Of a stretch of 64,000 bases of DNA, positions 25,100 through 33,774 are shown piece after piece. Under the pieces are notes generated by a model. The model did no database searches. It was not told the origin of the DNA and was given only the letters and a program-made list of their open reading frames with translations. Origin of the DNA: Mesorhizobium loti. Its GTDB lineage: Bacteria; Pseudomonadota; Alphaproteobacteria; Rhizobiales; Rhizobiaceae. The stretch lies in NCBI RefSeq assembly GCF_002858745.1, contig NZ_PJRO01000013.1, positions 62,001 through 126,000 of the forward strand. The letters are read 5' to 3'. Positions within the stretch are counted from its first letter, which is position 1. Every line of letters starts with the position of its first letter. Made by a program: the position numbers and the translations under genes.

Positions 25100-25684
25100 T
25101 CAGCGAACCACCTTCACCACGGTCTGGTCCGACAACAGCGGCAGCAGCCGCGCCATGGTCTGCGCGGTTACCGCCACGCAGCCCTGCGTCGGCGTGAAGC
25201 CAGGCCGCGCCAGATGGAAGAAGATGGCGCTGCCGCGCCCGCGGCGGCGCGGCGCGATGTTCCAGTCGAGCACCAGACAGGCATCGTAGAGCCGGTCATC
25301 CCGCTTCATGCGCTCATGGCTGGCACCGTAAGGAATCCTGACCGGCCGGTTGTAGTTGCGGTCGTCGGGAACCTCGCACCAGCCAAGATCTTGACCGATG
25401 GGTGCCATCGCAAGCCGCGTCCGCCGCGCGCCGGCAAACTGATCGTTTCGAAAATAGCCCGAAAGAATCCGCATCGCCGCCAGCGGCGTCGCGCCGTCAC
25501 CTTCACGCTTGTTCGACGAAATCCCGCCGCTGCCCAGCGCACAGGGAAACACAAGTTTTCCTGCCTGCAGCAGCCCCTTGGTGCCATCGCCGGGGCGGGC
25601 GCGCACGACCAGCGTTCGCAGGCCTGTGCGCAATGACTTTTCCACCCCATTGCGCACACGGTTTTTCGGATATGATGCTGTCAT
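25100..25684 (-). CDS. L,D-transpeptidase (YkuD) family protein
   Basis: A 194-residue protein with a YkuD catalytic core: AIFFHLARP then TPTQGCVAV (near residues 157-175), giving the His and catalytic Cys. The usual SHGC is TQGC here, a variant known in this subgroup. No clear signal peptide is visible, unlike classical periplasmic L,D-transpeptidases, so either export is unconventional or the start is wrong. The ATG at 25684 is chosen as the first one compatible with a promoter; the family match begins about residue 20. It is divergent from an orphan response regulator and converges on DUF1127. Confidence 0.82.
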   Translation of the reverse strand: MTASYPKNRVRNGVEKSLRTGLRTLVVRARPGDGTKGLLQAGKLVFPCALGSGGISSNKREGDGATPLAAMRILSGYFRNDQFAGARRTRLAMAPIGQDLGWCEVPDDRNYNRPVRIPYGASHERMKRDDRLYDACLVLDWNIAPRRRGRGSAIFFHLARPGFTPTQGCVAVTAQTMARLLPLLSDQTVVKVVR

Positions 25685-25721
25685 GGAACAAATTACCGTG
25701 ATCGGCTGTTTAAGGCCACAA

Positions 25722-25739
25722 CATCCGCATACACGGATG
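25722..25739. promoter_or_regulatory. Candidate operator between YkuD and response regulator genes
   Basis: Inverted repeat CATCCG-N6-CGGATG in the 107-bp divergent promoter region. An imperfect dyad (CAAATTAC / GTAATTTTG) lies outside it. Either could bind the neighbouring response regulator; assignment is inference. Confidence 0.35.
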
Positions 25740-25791
25740 CCCATCAACGGCACACCTATCATTTTGTAATTTTGAAACAACGGATTGACCC

Positions 25792-26475
25792 ATGACTTCA
25801 CGCACCATCCTGGTTGTCGATGACGACGAAGATCTCCGCACCACACTGGCAGAGCAATTGTCGCTCTACGAGGAGTTCGACGTCCTGCAGGAGACCAGTG
25901 CGGCCAAAGGCGTGGCAACGGCACGTGGGGGCATGATCGACCTTTTAATCATGGACGTCGGTCTGCCGGACATGGACGGGCGCGAGGCCGTGAAGATCCT
26001 TCGCAAGGGCGGCTACAAGGCACCGATCATCATGCTGACCGGGCATGACACGGATTCCGACACGATCCTGGGCTTGGAAGCCGGCGCCAACGACTACGTG
26101 ACCAAGCCGTTCCGTTTTGCCGTCCTGCTTGCACGCATCCGCGCGCAGCTGCGCCAGCACGAGCAGAGCGAGGACGCCACCTTCACGGTCGGCCCCTACA
26201 CGTTCAAGCCGAGCCAGAAGCTTCTGATCGACCAGCGCGGCGGCAAGGTGCGGCTGACCGAAAAGGAAGCCTCCATCATCAAATACCTCTACCGCGCCGA
26301 GCAGAAGGTCGTCACCCGCGATGTGCTGCTGGAGGAGGTCTGGGGCTATAATTCCGGTGTCACGACCCACACGCTGGAAACGCACGTCTACCGCCTGCGC
26401 CAGAAGATCGAGCACGACCCCTCGAACGCGGCGATCCTCGTCACCGAGAGCGGTGGCTACAAGCTGGTTCCCTGA
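25792..26475 (+). CDS. OmpR/PhoB-type response regulator (CenR-like, orphan)
   Basis: A 227-residue two-component regulator. The receiver domain (1-118) has the acidic pocket VDDDEDL, the phospho-acceptor Asp in LIMDVGLPDMDG (Asp53), a conserved Thr in IIMLTGHD, and Lys in NDYVTKPFRF. The C-terminal OmpR winged helix (about 135-227) includes LTEKEASIIKYLYRAEQKVV and TLETHVYRLRQKIE. Sequence features and the lack of an adjacent kinase resemble alphaproteobacterial CenR, a cell-envelope regulator; that identity is inference. It is divergent from a YkuD-type gene and ends in a strong terminator. Confidence 0.93.
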   Translation: MTSRTILVVDDDEDLRTTLAEQLSLYEEFDVLQETSAAKGVATARGGMIDLLIMDVGLPDMDGREAVKILRKGGYKAPIIMLTGHDTDSDTILGLEAGANDYVTKPFRFAVLLARIRAQLRQHEQSEDATFTVGPYTFKPSQKLLIDQRGGKVRLTEKEASIIKYLYRAEQKVVTRDVLLEEVWGYNSGVTTHTLETHVYRLRQKIEHDPSNAAILVTESGGYKLVP

Positions 26476-26516
26476 CGCTTGCTTGCCCTGGCAAGCCCAT
26501 GCGCCTGTTTCGCAAT

Positions 26517-26544
26517 CGGCCGGGATTTTCCCGGCCGTTTTATT
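26517..26544 (+). terminator. Intrinsic terminator of the response regulator gene
   Basis: Perfect 9-bp stem CGGCCGGGA / TCCCGGCCG with a three-base loop, followed by TTTTATT. It lies 41 bp after the stop codon. Confidence 0.85.
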
Positions 26545-26625
26545 GTGAAGTGGCCCGCAGCCGGGCTGCCTTTTCTCGATCCGCTCCCCTGTCCGAACAG
26601 ATTCTGTTAAAGGCTCTATATTATT

Positions 26626-26647
26626 GGTCAATTAAGTGTAGTTGACC
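26626..26647. promoter_or_regulatory. Candidate operator upstream of the cNMP-binding/GNAT pair
   Basis: Inverted repeat GGTCAA-N10-TTGACC in an AT-rich stretch 65 bp before the cNMP-binding gene. The spacing is two helical turns centre to centre of the arms. The regulator is unknown. Confidence 0.4.
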
Positions 26648-26711
26648 GGATAGCGATTTGGGTGGGGTCGCAAAACGGAGGGAACGACCTGTCGGTCCGG
26701 GGACATAGCTG

Positions 26712-27167
26712 ATGGCGCTGGATGACGACATCCGCATCCTGTCCGCCGTGGGGCTCTTCGAGGGCTTCACGCCGGAACAATTGCGTCTGCTCGCCTTCGG
26801 CGCCGAGACCACCTCACTGCCGGCGGACAGGAAGCTCTATCGCGAGGATGACGAAGCCGATTCGGCTTATGTCGTGATCAGCGGCCGCATCGCCCTCTAT
26901 CGCGAAGCCGACAGCAATCATGTCGTCATCAGCACCGCCGGGCCCGGCGCGATCCTGGGCGAACTGGCGTTGATCGCCGACACCAAACGCCTGACCAGTG
27001 CTTCCGCGGCCATCGATTCGCAGGTTCTGCGCCTCAACCGCAAGATGTTCCGGCGCATTCTCGAGGAATATCCAGACCTGGCCGTGCAATTGCATCAGCG
27101 CATCGTCGAGGAATTGCAGGCACTGATCGAGCGTATCGAGGCGCTGGCACCGCGCTTCGGCGAGTGA
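26712..27167 (+). CDS. Stand-alone cyclic nucleotide-binding domain protein
   Basis: A 151-residue protein that is a cNMP-binding domain from the CRP superfamily without a DNA-binding HTH. The phosphate-binding cassette PGAILGELALIADTKRLTSA (near residues 78-97) has the conserved Gly-Glu and an Arg at the ligand-phosphate position; a C helix follows (LAVQLHQRIVEELQALIERI). It therefore probably senses cAMP or cGMP and acts on a partner protein. A GNAT acetyltransferase gene follows 15 bp later and is the obvious candidate partner. An inverted repeat lies upstream. The ATG at 26712 begins the family match. Confidence 0.88.
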   Translation: MALDDDIRILSAVGLFEGFTPEQLRLLAFGAETTSLPADRKLYREDDEADSAYVVISGRIALYREADSNHVVISTAGPGAILGELALIADTKRLTSASAAIDSQVLRLNRKMFRRILEEYPDLAVQLHQRIVEELQALIERIEALAPRFGE

Positions 27168-27182
27168 CGAAAGCTCTCTGCG

Positions 27183-27674
27183 ATGAACACATCCTTCAGC
27201 CTTGTCCGGGCAGGGCCTGACGACCTCCCCTTCATCATGCGTACCGAACGGCAGGAGGGTTATGACCGGCTTGTCGGTCGTTGGGAGGAACAAAGGCATC
27301 GCGATGCCTTTGTCGACGGCAGTCATGCCTATTTCATTGGCTGCGACGGCGCGACACCGACCGGCTTCGTCATGCTGCGCTTCTGGAACGCGGTCGAACG
27401 CACGACGTTGGTGCGCCGCGTCGCCGTCGTCAATCCCGGTCAGGGCCAGGGGCGACGCCTGCTTGCCGCCACCGTCGCGCGCACCTTCCACGAGACAGAT
27501 GTCCATCGCCTCGTCATCGGCCTGTTTCCGGACAATCTGCGCGCCCGGCGCATGTATGAGGCAATCGGCTTCCAGGCCGAGGGCATTTCGCGCGGCAGCG
27601 CCTACTTCGGTGGCGAATATCGCGATGAGCTAGTGATGTCGCTGCTGCGTCCCGAATGGGAAGCGAGCTGCTAG
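27183..27674 (+). CDS. GNAT family N-acetyltransferase
   Basis: A 163-residue GNAT acetyltransferase. The acetyl-CoA motif is RRVAVVNPGQGQGRRLLAATV (near residues 79-99), with the Q-x-x-G-x-G/R loop as GQGQGR, and the C-terminal LFPDNLRARRMYEAIGFQAEG block (near 114-134) is typical of RimI/RimJ-like enzymes. Substrate unknown. It is 15 bp downstream of a stand-alone cNMP-binding protein, so the two are almost certainly co-transcribed. It converges on xthA with 14 bp between stops. Confidence 0.88.
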   Translation: MNTSFSLVRAGPDDLPFIMRTERQEGYDRLVGRWEEQRHRDAFVDGSHAYFIGCDGATPTGFVMLRFWNAVERTTLVRRVAVVNPGQGQGRRLLAATVARTFHETDVHRLVIGLFPDNLRARRMYEAIGFQAEGISRGSAYFGGEYRDELVMSLLRPEWEASC

Positions 27675-27688
27675 GGCGCGGCAACTCC

Positions 27689-28492
27689 TCAGAGATCGAA
27701 TCGGGCAATCACCGGCACATGGTCGGACGGGCGCTCCCAGCCCCGCGCCGTGCGCAGGATCTCGTAACCTGTGAAAGCGGGCACGAGATTGTTCGACGAC
27801 CAGATGTGATCGAGCCGGCGGCCACGGTCCGACGCCTGCCAATCGGCGGCGCGATAACTCCACCAGGTATAGATCTTCTGTTCGGCGGGCACGTTCAGGC
27901 GCATCAGGTCGGCCCAGGCACCCTGCTTGCGCATGGCCTCGAAACTCTCCGTCTCGACCGGCGTATGGCTGACGACGTTGAGCAATTGCTTGTGCGACCA
28001 GACGTCATGTTCGAGCGGCGCGATGTTGAGGTCCCCGACCAGGATCGAGCCCGCGCCCTCGTTTTCATCGGCGCGAATGCTGTTCATCTCCTGCACGAAA
28101 TCGAGCTTGTGCCGGAATTTCGGATTGATCGCCGGATCGGGTTCGTCGCCACCGGCCGGCACGTAGAAATTGTGAAGCACGATCTTCCTGCCGCCGGCCT
28201 CGAAACGCACGGAAATATGGCGGCTGTCTTCGATCTCGCAGAAGCGGCGCTTTTCCACGATCTCGATCGGCCGCCGCGCGACGGTGGCGACGCCGTGATA
28301 ACCCTTCTGGCCATGGATGGCGATGTGTTCGTAGCCCAGCTTGCGGAACGCATTCGCCGGGAACAGATCATCCGGACATTTGGTTTCCTGCAGGCAGATG
28401 ATGTCGGGATTGCGCTCCGCGATCAGTTGCTCGACCAACGGCATGCGCAGCCTGACCGAATTGATGTTCCAGGTTGCCAGGGTAAAAGTCAT
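27689..28492 (-). CDS. xthA: Exodeoxyribonuclease III
   Basis: AP endonuclease and 3'-5' exonuclease in base excision repair, 267 residues. The catalytic Glu is in IICLQETKCP (near residue 35), GDLNIAP near 153 carries the Asp-Asn pair, and the active-site Asp-His is in the final PSDHVPVIARFDL. The N-terminal TLATWNINSVRLR opening is diagnostic. It is monocistronic or in a transcript with the upstream lolA gene after a 191-bp gap. The start is ATG 28492. Confidence 0.96.
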   Translation of the reverse strand: MTFTLATWNINSVRLRMPLVEQLIAERNPDIICLQETKCPDDLFPANAFRKLGYEHIAIHGQKGYHGVATVARRPIEIVEKRRFCEIEDSRHISVRFEAGGRKIVLHNFYVPAGGDEPDPAINPKFRHKLDFVQEMNSIRADENEGAGSILVGDLNIAPLEHDVWSHKQLLNVVSHTPVETESFEAMRKQGAWADLMRLNVPAEQKIYTWWSYRAADWQASDRGRRLDHIWSSNNLVPAFTGYEILRTARGWERPSDHVPVIARFDL

Positions 28493-28650
28493 GCGTGTTC
28501 CGAACCCGTGCCCGTCAAGCCGGCAGGCTCAAGCGAAGGCATCCATGCGATAAATTTGCGCGGAACCTGCCAGCCCGGGTCCGTAAAAACAAGACGACGC
28601 ATCGCACAAGGCCACAGTGTGCGGAATTTCCACAGAGAGTTCAGGAAATG

Positions 28651-28675
28651 GCGGCAGTCGGGACGAAACTGCCGC
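28651..28675 (-). terminator. Probable terminator of lolA
   Basis: Inverted repeat GCGGCAGT / ACTGCCGC with a nine-base loop, beginning 9 bp after the lolA stop on the minus strand. The trailing sequence has only a short T run (CCATTTCC), so termination may be partial. The rest of the 191-bp lolA-xthA gap shows nothing I can name. Confidence 0.5.
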
Positions 28676-28683
28676 AGTCAGCC

Positions 28684-29373
28684 TTAGCGCAAGCCCTTCT
28701 TGGCATTGAGCTCGCGGTTGGCGGTGTAGTCGATCTTGAACGTGTCGGGCGCGAAGGAAACACCTTCCTTGGTGTTGAAGATCATCACCGTCGTGTCCTT
28801 GCCTTGCGCGTCAGTGATGGTCCACTGGCGCAGCTCATAGGTCTTCGGATCGAACATCATGGTGATGGTCGAATTGCCGAACACCTGCTTGTCCGACAGC
28901 TTGATCGTGATGAGGTCTTCCTCTTCCTTCACATTCTTCACGCGGTCGCCGGACAGGTCGATCCTGTCTTCGAGCAGGAGCTTCAGCGGCGTCTTCGACA
29001 GCGGGTAGAGGTCGGATGTCTGCATCTTCTTGTTGAGGAGCACCACCGACTCGCCATCCGAAATCACCTTGAAATTGGAGGCTCCGTCATAGTTGAAGCG
29101 GATCTTGCCCGGGCGTTCCAGGAAGAACTTGCCACCCGTCTGCTCGCCTTTCGGACCAAACTGCACGAACTCGCCCGTCATCGACTTCACGGACGAGAAA
29201 TGATCGGCGATCTTCTGGGCAGCCGGCGGTGCGCTGGCCTGGGCGGCGGCAACGGGCATGAAAACCGGCACGGCATTGGCAGCGGCGGCGCCCGCCACCA
29301 TCAGCCCAAGCCCGAGCAACCGCCGCCGCGTCAGGGCAAGACCGGTTGTCGCCGCGATAAGGTCGTCTTTCAT
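28684..29373 (-). CDS. lolA: Outer membrane lipoprotein carrier protein LolA
   Basis: Periplasmic chaperone that ferries lipoproteins to the outer membrane, 229 residues. An N-terminal basic region (LTRRRLLGLGLMVAGAAAA) forms the signal peptide, cleaved near residue 45 after AQA. The beta-sheet carrier motifs FLERPGKIRFNYDG (near 103-116) and LTIKLSDKQVFGNSTI-like block match the family. It is downstream of ftsK on the same strand across a 75-bp gap, the common ftsK-lolA order. The start is ATG 29373. Confidence 0.94.
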   Translation of the reverse strand: MKDDLIAATTGLALTRRRLLGLGLMVAGAAAANAVPVFMPVAAAQASAPPAAQKIADHFSSVKSMTGEFVQFGPKGEQTGGKFFLERPGKIRFNYDGASNFKVISDGESVVLLNKKMQTSDLYPLSKTPLKLLLEDRIDLSGDRVKNVKEEEDLITIKLSDKQVFGNSTITMMFDPKTYELRQWTITDAQGKDTTVMIFNTKEGVSFAPDTFKIDYTANRELNAKKGLR

Positions 29374-29448
29374 GCCGATTACTCTCGTGTCGTTATTCCG
29401 GACAGGTGGTGAACCCTCAGTTGGGCTTTAGTTTGACCGCCCTTTTCG

Positions 29449-32178
29449 TCAGAATTTGTCTTCTTCCGTCGGCACCAGGATCTCGCGCTTGCCGGCATGG
29501 TTGGCCGCACCGACGATACCCTCCTGCTCCATCCGCTCGATGATCGAGGCAGCACGATTGTAGCCGATGCCGAGACGGCGCTGGATGTAGCTGGTCGAGG
29601 CCTTGCCGTCGCGCAGCACCACGGCCACCGCCTGGTCGTACGGGTCGTCGGAATCATCAAGGTTGCCGCCACCACCACCGGAGCCGCCGCGGCCTGACGG
29701 TTCGTCGTCGTCCTCGTCGTCGTCCTCGGTGATCGCGTCGAGATATTCGGGCACGCCCTGCAGCTTCAGGTGCTGCACCACCTTCTCGACTTCGTCGTCG
29801 GCCACGAACGGACCGTGCACGCGCTGGATGCGGCCACCACCGGCCATGTAGAGCATGTCACCCATGCCGAGCAGCTGCTCCGCGCCCTGTTCGCCGAGAA
29901 TGGTGCGCGAATCGATCTTCGAGGTCACCTGGAAGGAGATACGGGTCGGGAAGTTGGCCTTGATCGTGCCGGTGATGACGTCGACCGACGGACGCTGCGT
30001 CGCCATGATGACGTGGATGCCGGCAGCGCGCGCCATCTGCGCGAGGCGCTGGACGGCACCTTCGATATCCTTGCCTGCAACCATCATCAGGTCGGCCATT
30101 TCGTCGATGATGACGACGATGTAGGGCATCGGCTCGAGATCGAGATCCTCGGTCTCATAGATGGCTTCGCCAGTTTGGCGGTCGAAACCGGTCTGGACGG
30201 TACGCGATATCTTCTCGCCCTTCTTGTCGGCCTGCGTGACGCGCTGGTTGAAGCCGTCGATGTTGCGCACGCCGACTTTCGACATCTTGCGATAGCGATC
30301 CTCCATCTCGCGCACCGTCCACTTCAGCGCGACCACGGCCTTCTTCGGATCGGTGACAACGGGCGTCAGCAGGTGCGGGATACCGTCATAGACGGAGAGT
30401 TCCAGCATCTTCGGATCGATCATGATGAGGCGGCACTCTTCCGGCTTCAGCCGGTAGAGCAGCGACAGGATCATGGTGTTGATGGCCACCGACTTGCCGG
30501 AACCTGTGGTGCCGGCCACCAGCACGTGCGGCATCTTGGCGATATCGACGATGACCGGCTCGCCATTGATGGTCTTGCCGAGCGCAAGCGCGAGCTTGGC
30601 CTTGCTCTCCTCGAAATCACGGCTGGCCAGGATCTCGCGCAGATAGACCATCTCGCGCTTGGCGTTGGGCAACTCGATGCCGATGGCGTTGCGGCCGGGC
30701 ACGACGGCGACACGGGCAGCGATCGCGCTCATCGAACGGGCAATGTCGTCGGCCAGACCGATGACGCGGCTCGACTTGATGCCGGGCGCCGGCTCCAGCT
30801 CGTAGAGCGTGACCACGGGACCGGGCCGGACATGGATGATTTCGCCCTTGACGCCGAAGTCCTCCAGCACGCCTTCCAGCAGACGCGCATTCTGTTCCAG
30901 CGCGTCCTTGGACAGGCTCGGATCGCGGGCCACGCTCTTCGGCTCCGACAGGAAATGCAGCGACGGCATCTCGAAACTGCTGGAGGCGATCAGCGAAGTC
31001 TGGGCCTCGCGCTGGACGCGTGCGCCCTGGGTGGGCCGGGGTGCCGGGGCGACGACGCGGGTAGCGGCATCGGAGCGGAAACTGCGCACCTGTGTGTTGG
31101 GTCCAGCCGGTGAGGCTGCGCGCGACGAGCCTGCGGCCTGGTCCTGCATGTAATCGTCTTCGTCGCGCACGAAGCCGGCTTCGCCGAAATCGTCATTGTC
31201 GAAATCGTCGGTCTCGAACGGAGCAGCAGCGGGATCGACCGATGGATGACGATCGTTGACCATCGCTGCGAAGAACTCGGGTTCGACGCGGGCACGGCCG
31301 CTTGAGCTCATGCGAGCCTCGGCGAGTTCGGCCGATTCCACACGTTCGGCAGCGCGGCGCCAGGCGCTTTCGCGCGCCGGCATTTCGGCGAAATCGAACT
31401 CGCCTTCCTCTTCACGCCGGCGAGCGGCGGCGCGGCGATGCAGCCATGCGCGAAACGACAACCACCAGTGGGTAACGGCGCCGAGTGCCAGCAACCCGCC
31501 ATTGTCGTCATCGTCGTCTTCGTTTTCGAACAGGATGGCGTCGCGATCCTCTCCCTTTTCGCGGCGCTTCGGTTCGGGTTCGTCCATGATGGCAAAACCG
31601 TTGGTGCGGGCAATCAGGGCCGAGCCATAGGCGAACAGCCAGAGTGCGGGGGCGGCGAGCAGGATGGCGATGACGCTGGCGGCGATGCCGGTCGGATAAC
31701 CTCCCAGGAAGATACCCGGCACCTTCAGCACCATGTCGCCGAAGACGCCGCCAAGACCACTTGGCAGTGGCCAGGTCTTGGGCGGCACGACGCAGCCAGC
31801 CATGGCTGCGGCAAACAGGGCGAAACCGGACCACGAGACGCCACGGCGCGGCATCTTGTCGACGCCACGGGCGGAAAACAGCAGGAAGCCCCAGATCAGT
31901 GCCGGGACCAGCGCGGCGACGGCAGAGAGACCGAGGAACTGGGTGGCAAGGTCGGAAAACACCGCGCCGGGGTATCCCATGGCGTTGGTCACCGGATTGT
32001 CAGTGGCATGCGAGAAGGATGGGTCAGCGACGTTCCACGTCGCCAGCGCAGCCACGCCGAAAGCGACGAAAACGAACAGCGCACCGCCGGCAAGCCGGCC
32101 GGCCTGGCGTCGCAGGAACGCCTGGAACCCGTGTCCGGTGCCAGTCAGCGCGAGCGGTGCCGATGCCCCTGAACGCAT
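29449..32178 (-). CDS. ftsK: DNA translocase FtsK
   Basis: Septal DNA pump coordinating chromosome segregation with division, 909 residues. Four or five N-terminal membrane helices (about 20-180) are followed by a low-complexity acidic linker (about 200-400), the RecA-like motor with Walker A GTTGSGKSVAINTM (near 555) and Walker B IVVIIDEMADLMM, and a C-terminal gamma winged helix (RDGKASTSYIQRRLGIGYNR) that reads KOPS sites. A Gly/Asp/Glu-rich insert (EDDDEDDDEP...) separates motor and gamma. The ATG at 32178 is used; a 241-bp gap separates it from amtB. Confidence 0.97.
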   Translation of the reverse strand: MRSGASAPLALTGTGHGFQAFLRRQAGRLAGGALFVFVAFGVAALATWNVADPSFSHATDNPVTNAMGYPGAVFSDLATQFLGLSAVAALVPALIWGFLLFSARGVDKMPRRGVSWSGFALFAAAMAGCVVPPKTWPLPSGLGGVFGDMVLKVPGIFLGGYPTGIAASVIAILLAAPALWLFAYGSALIARTNGFAIMDEPEPKRREKGEDRDAILFENEDDDDDNGGLLALGAVTHWWLSFRAWLHRRAAARRREEEGEFDFAEMPARESAWRRAAERVESAELAEARMSSSGRARVEPEFFAAMVNDRHPSVDPAAAPFETDDFDNDDFGEAGFVRDEDDYMQDQAAGSSRAASPAGPNTQVRSFRSDAATRVVAPAPRPTQGARVQREAQTSLIASSSFEMPSLHFLSEPKSVARDPSLSKDALEQNARLLEGVLEDFGVKGEIIHVRPGPVVTLYELEPAPGIKSSRVIGLADDIARSMSAIAARVAVVPGRNAIGIELPNAKREMVYLREILASRDFEESKAKLALALGKTINGEPVIVDIAKMPHVLVAGTTGSGKSVAINTMILSLLYRLKPEECRLIMIDPKMLELSVYDGIPHLLTPVVTDPKKAVVALKWTVREMEDRYRKMSKVGVRNIDGFNQRVTQADKKGEKISRTVQTGFDRQTGEAIYETEDLDLEPMPYIVVIIDEMADLMMVAGKDIEGAVQRLAQMARAAGIHVIMATQRPSVDVITGTIKANFPTRISFQVTSKIDSRTILGEQGAEQLLGMGDMLYMAGGGRIQRVHGPFVADDEVEKVVQHLKLQGVPEYLDAITEDDDEDDDEPSGRGGSGGGGGNLDDSDDPYDQAVAVVLRDGKASTSYIQRRLGIGYNRAASIIERMEQEGIVGAANHAGKREILVPTEEDKF

Positions 32179-32313
32179 GCATTTCCCCGTCTGTCATTGC
32201 CTGGGCCGGATGCGGGACGCACTCCGGCAGATTCGAAACCCAGACTATCGAGGCGATGGTTAAGGCGGCATTAACTATGCGGACGAGGTATGACGTTTGG
32301 CGACCACACACGT

Positions 32314-32341
32314 AAAAAAGGGCCCGGATCGCTCCGGGCCC
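32314..32341 (-). terminator. Intrinsic terminator of glnK-amtB
   Basis: Perfect 9-bp stem GGGCCCGGA / TCCGGGCCC with a four-base loop, followed on the minus strand by TTTTTT. It begins 79 bp after the amtB stop. The remaining sequence up to ftsK (32342-32419 and 32179-32313) shows nothing else. Confidence 0.9.
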
Positions 32342-32419
32342 AAGTGACGCGAGCGCGTTCGCAGCGGCTCACGACGGGATCGTTTTTCTTGGGCGGACAA
32401 GACCACCGCGGCGTGGTGC

Positions 32420-33745
32420 TTACTGCACCACCTCGCCGTGCAGGGTGACGTCCAACCCCTCGATTTCCTCTTGCTTGCTGGGCCGCAGGCCGACCAGCGC
32501 CTTGACCACGTAGAGGATCACGAAGCTGGCGACCGCGGTCCAGGCAATTGTGAAGACGATGCCGTAGAGCTGCTTGAGCACCGTGGCGTCCTTGCCGAGC
32601 GCGTTGATGGCGGGATCGGCGAACACACCGGTAAGCAGCGCGCCGACAATGCCGCCGACGCCATGCACGCCGAAGGCATCGAGCGAGTCGTCATAGCCGA
32701 GGGCGTGCTTGAGCTTCACCGCCGCGAAGTAGCAGATGATGCCGGACGCGATACCGATGACGAAGGCGCCTGTCGGATTGACGAAACCGGAGGCCGGAGT
32801 CACTGCGACAAGGCCGGCGACAGCACCGGAAATGATGCCGAGCACCGACGGCTTCTTGGCGATCAGCCATTCGGTGAACAGCCAGGCGAGGCCGGCGGCG
32901 GCAGCGGCCACCTGTGTGTTGAGCATTGCCGCAGCGGCAAGACCGTCGGCAGCAAGCTCGGAACCGGCGTTGAAGCCGAACCAGCCGACCCACAGCAGCG
33001 AGGCACCGATCACCGCATAGACGAGGTTGTACGGTGCCATGTTGACGGTGCCGTAACCCTCGCGCTTGCCCAGCACCAGCGCACAGACCAGGCCGGCGAC
33101 ACCGGCGTTGATGTGCACCACCGTGCCGCCGGCGAAATCGAGCACGCCAGCGGAGGCGAGGAAGCCGCCGCCCCAGACCCAATGCGCGATCGGTGCGTAG
33201 ACGATGAGCAGCCAGAGACCACTGAACAGCAGCAGTGCCGAAAACTTCATGCGTTCGGCGAAGGCGCCGGCGATCAGCGCCGGCGTGATGATGGCGAAGG
33301 TCATCTGGAACATCGAGAAGACGAATTCCGGAATGTTCGCCACCCCCGGCGCCCACAGCGACGAGACCGTGATGCCCTGATGCAGCAACTTGGAAAAACC
33401 GCCGACATAGGCGTTGAGCGAGCCGCCGTCCGAGAATGCCAGCGAATAACCGGCCACGAACCACAACACCGTGACCAGACAGCAGACCGCGAAACTCTGC
33501 ATGACGGTGGCGAGCAGGTTCTTCTTGCGCACCATGCCGGCATAGAACAGGGCGAGGCCCGGAATGGTCATCATCAGCACCAGCGCCGTCGACGTCAGCA
33601 TCCAGGCAGTGTTGCCGGTGTCGGGTGCTGGCACCGGCGCGGCGGCCGTTGTCGTCTCTTGCGCGTAGGTTGAAGTCGCTGCGAGCAGGCCGGCCAAGGC
33701 GGCCAGCGGCACGGCCGCTCTCTTCAAGGCAGGAAGATTGTTCAT
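32420..33745 (-). CDS. amtB: Ammonium transporter
   Basis: Inner-membrane NH4+/NH3 channel of 441 residues with a signal sequence (ending near residue 30, TSTYAQE) and eleven transmembrane helices. The twin pore histidines are in APIAHWVWGGG and AFGVHGVGGIVG, and the ammonium-binding LDFAGGTVVHINAG loop is intact. GGAGAG precedes the ATG at 33745. It follows glnK by 29 bp. The pair is the standard GlnK-AmtB unit, in which unmodified GlnK plugs the channel when nitrogen is plentiful. Confidence 0.97.
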   Translation of the reverse strand: MNNLPALKRAAVPLAALAGLLAATSTYAQETTTAAAPVPAPDTGNTAWMLTSTALVLMMTIPGLALFYAGMVRKKNLLATVMQSFAVCCLVTVLWFVAGYSLAFSDGGSLNAYVGGFSKLLHQGITVSSLWAPGVANIPEFVFSMFQMTFAIITPALIAGAFAERMKFSALLLFSGLWLLIVYAPIAHWVWGGGFLASAGVLDFAGGTVVHINAGVAGLVCALVLGKREGYGTVNMAPYNLVYAVIGASLLWVGWFGFNAGSELAADGLAAAAMLNTQVAAAAAGLAWLFTEWLIAKKPSVLGIISGAVAGLVAVTPASGFVNPTGAFVIGIASGIICYFAAVKLKHALGYDDSLDAFGVHGVGGIVGALLTGVFADPAINALGKDATVLKQLYGIVFTIAWTAVASFVILYVVKALVGLRPSKQEEIEGLDVTLHGEVVQ

Positions 33746-33774
33746 CGATCTCTCCATAACAATGCTTGACCCGC

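Noticed and set aside
29770..31113. A 447-residue plus-strand frame opposite ftsK
   Set aside because: It is the antisense shadow of the FtsK motor domain; its composition is His/Asp/Gly-rich and without any family motif.
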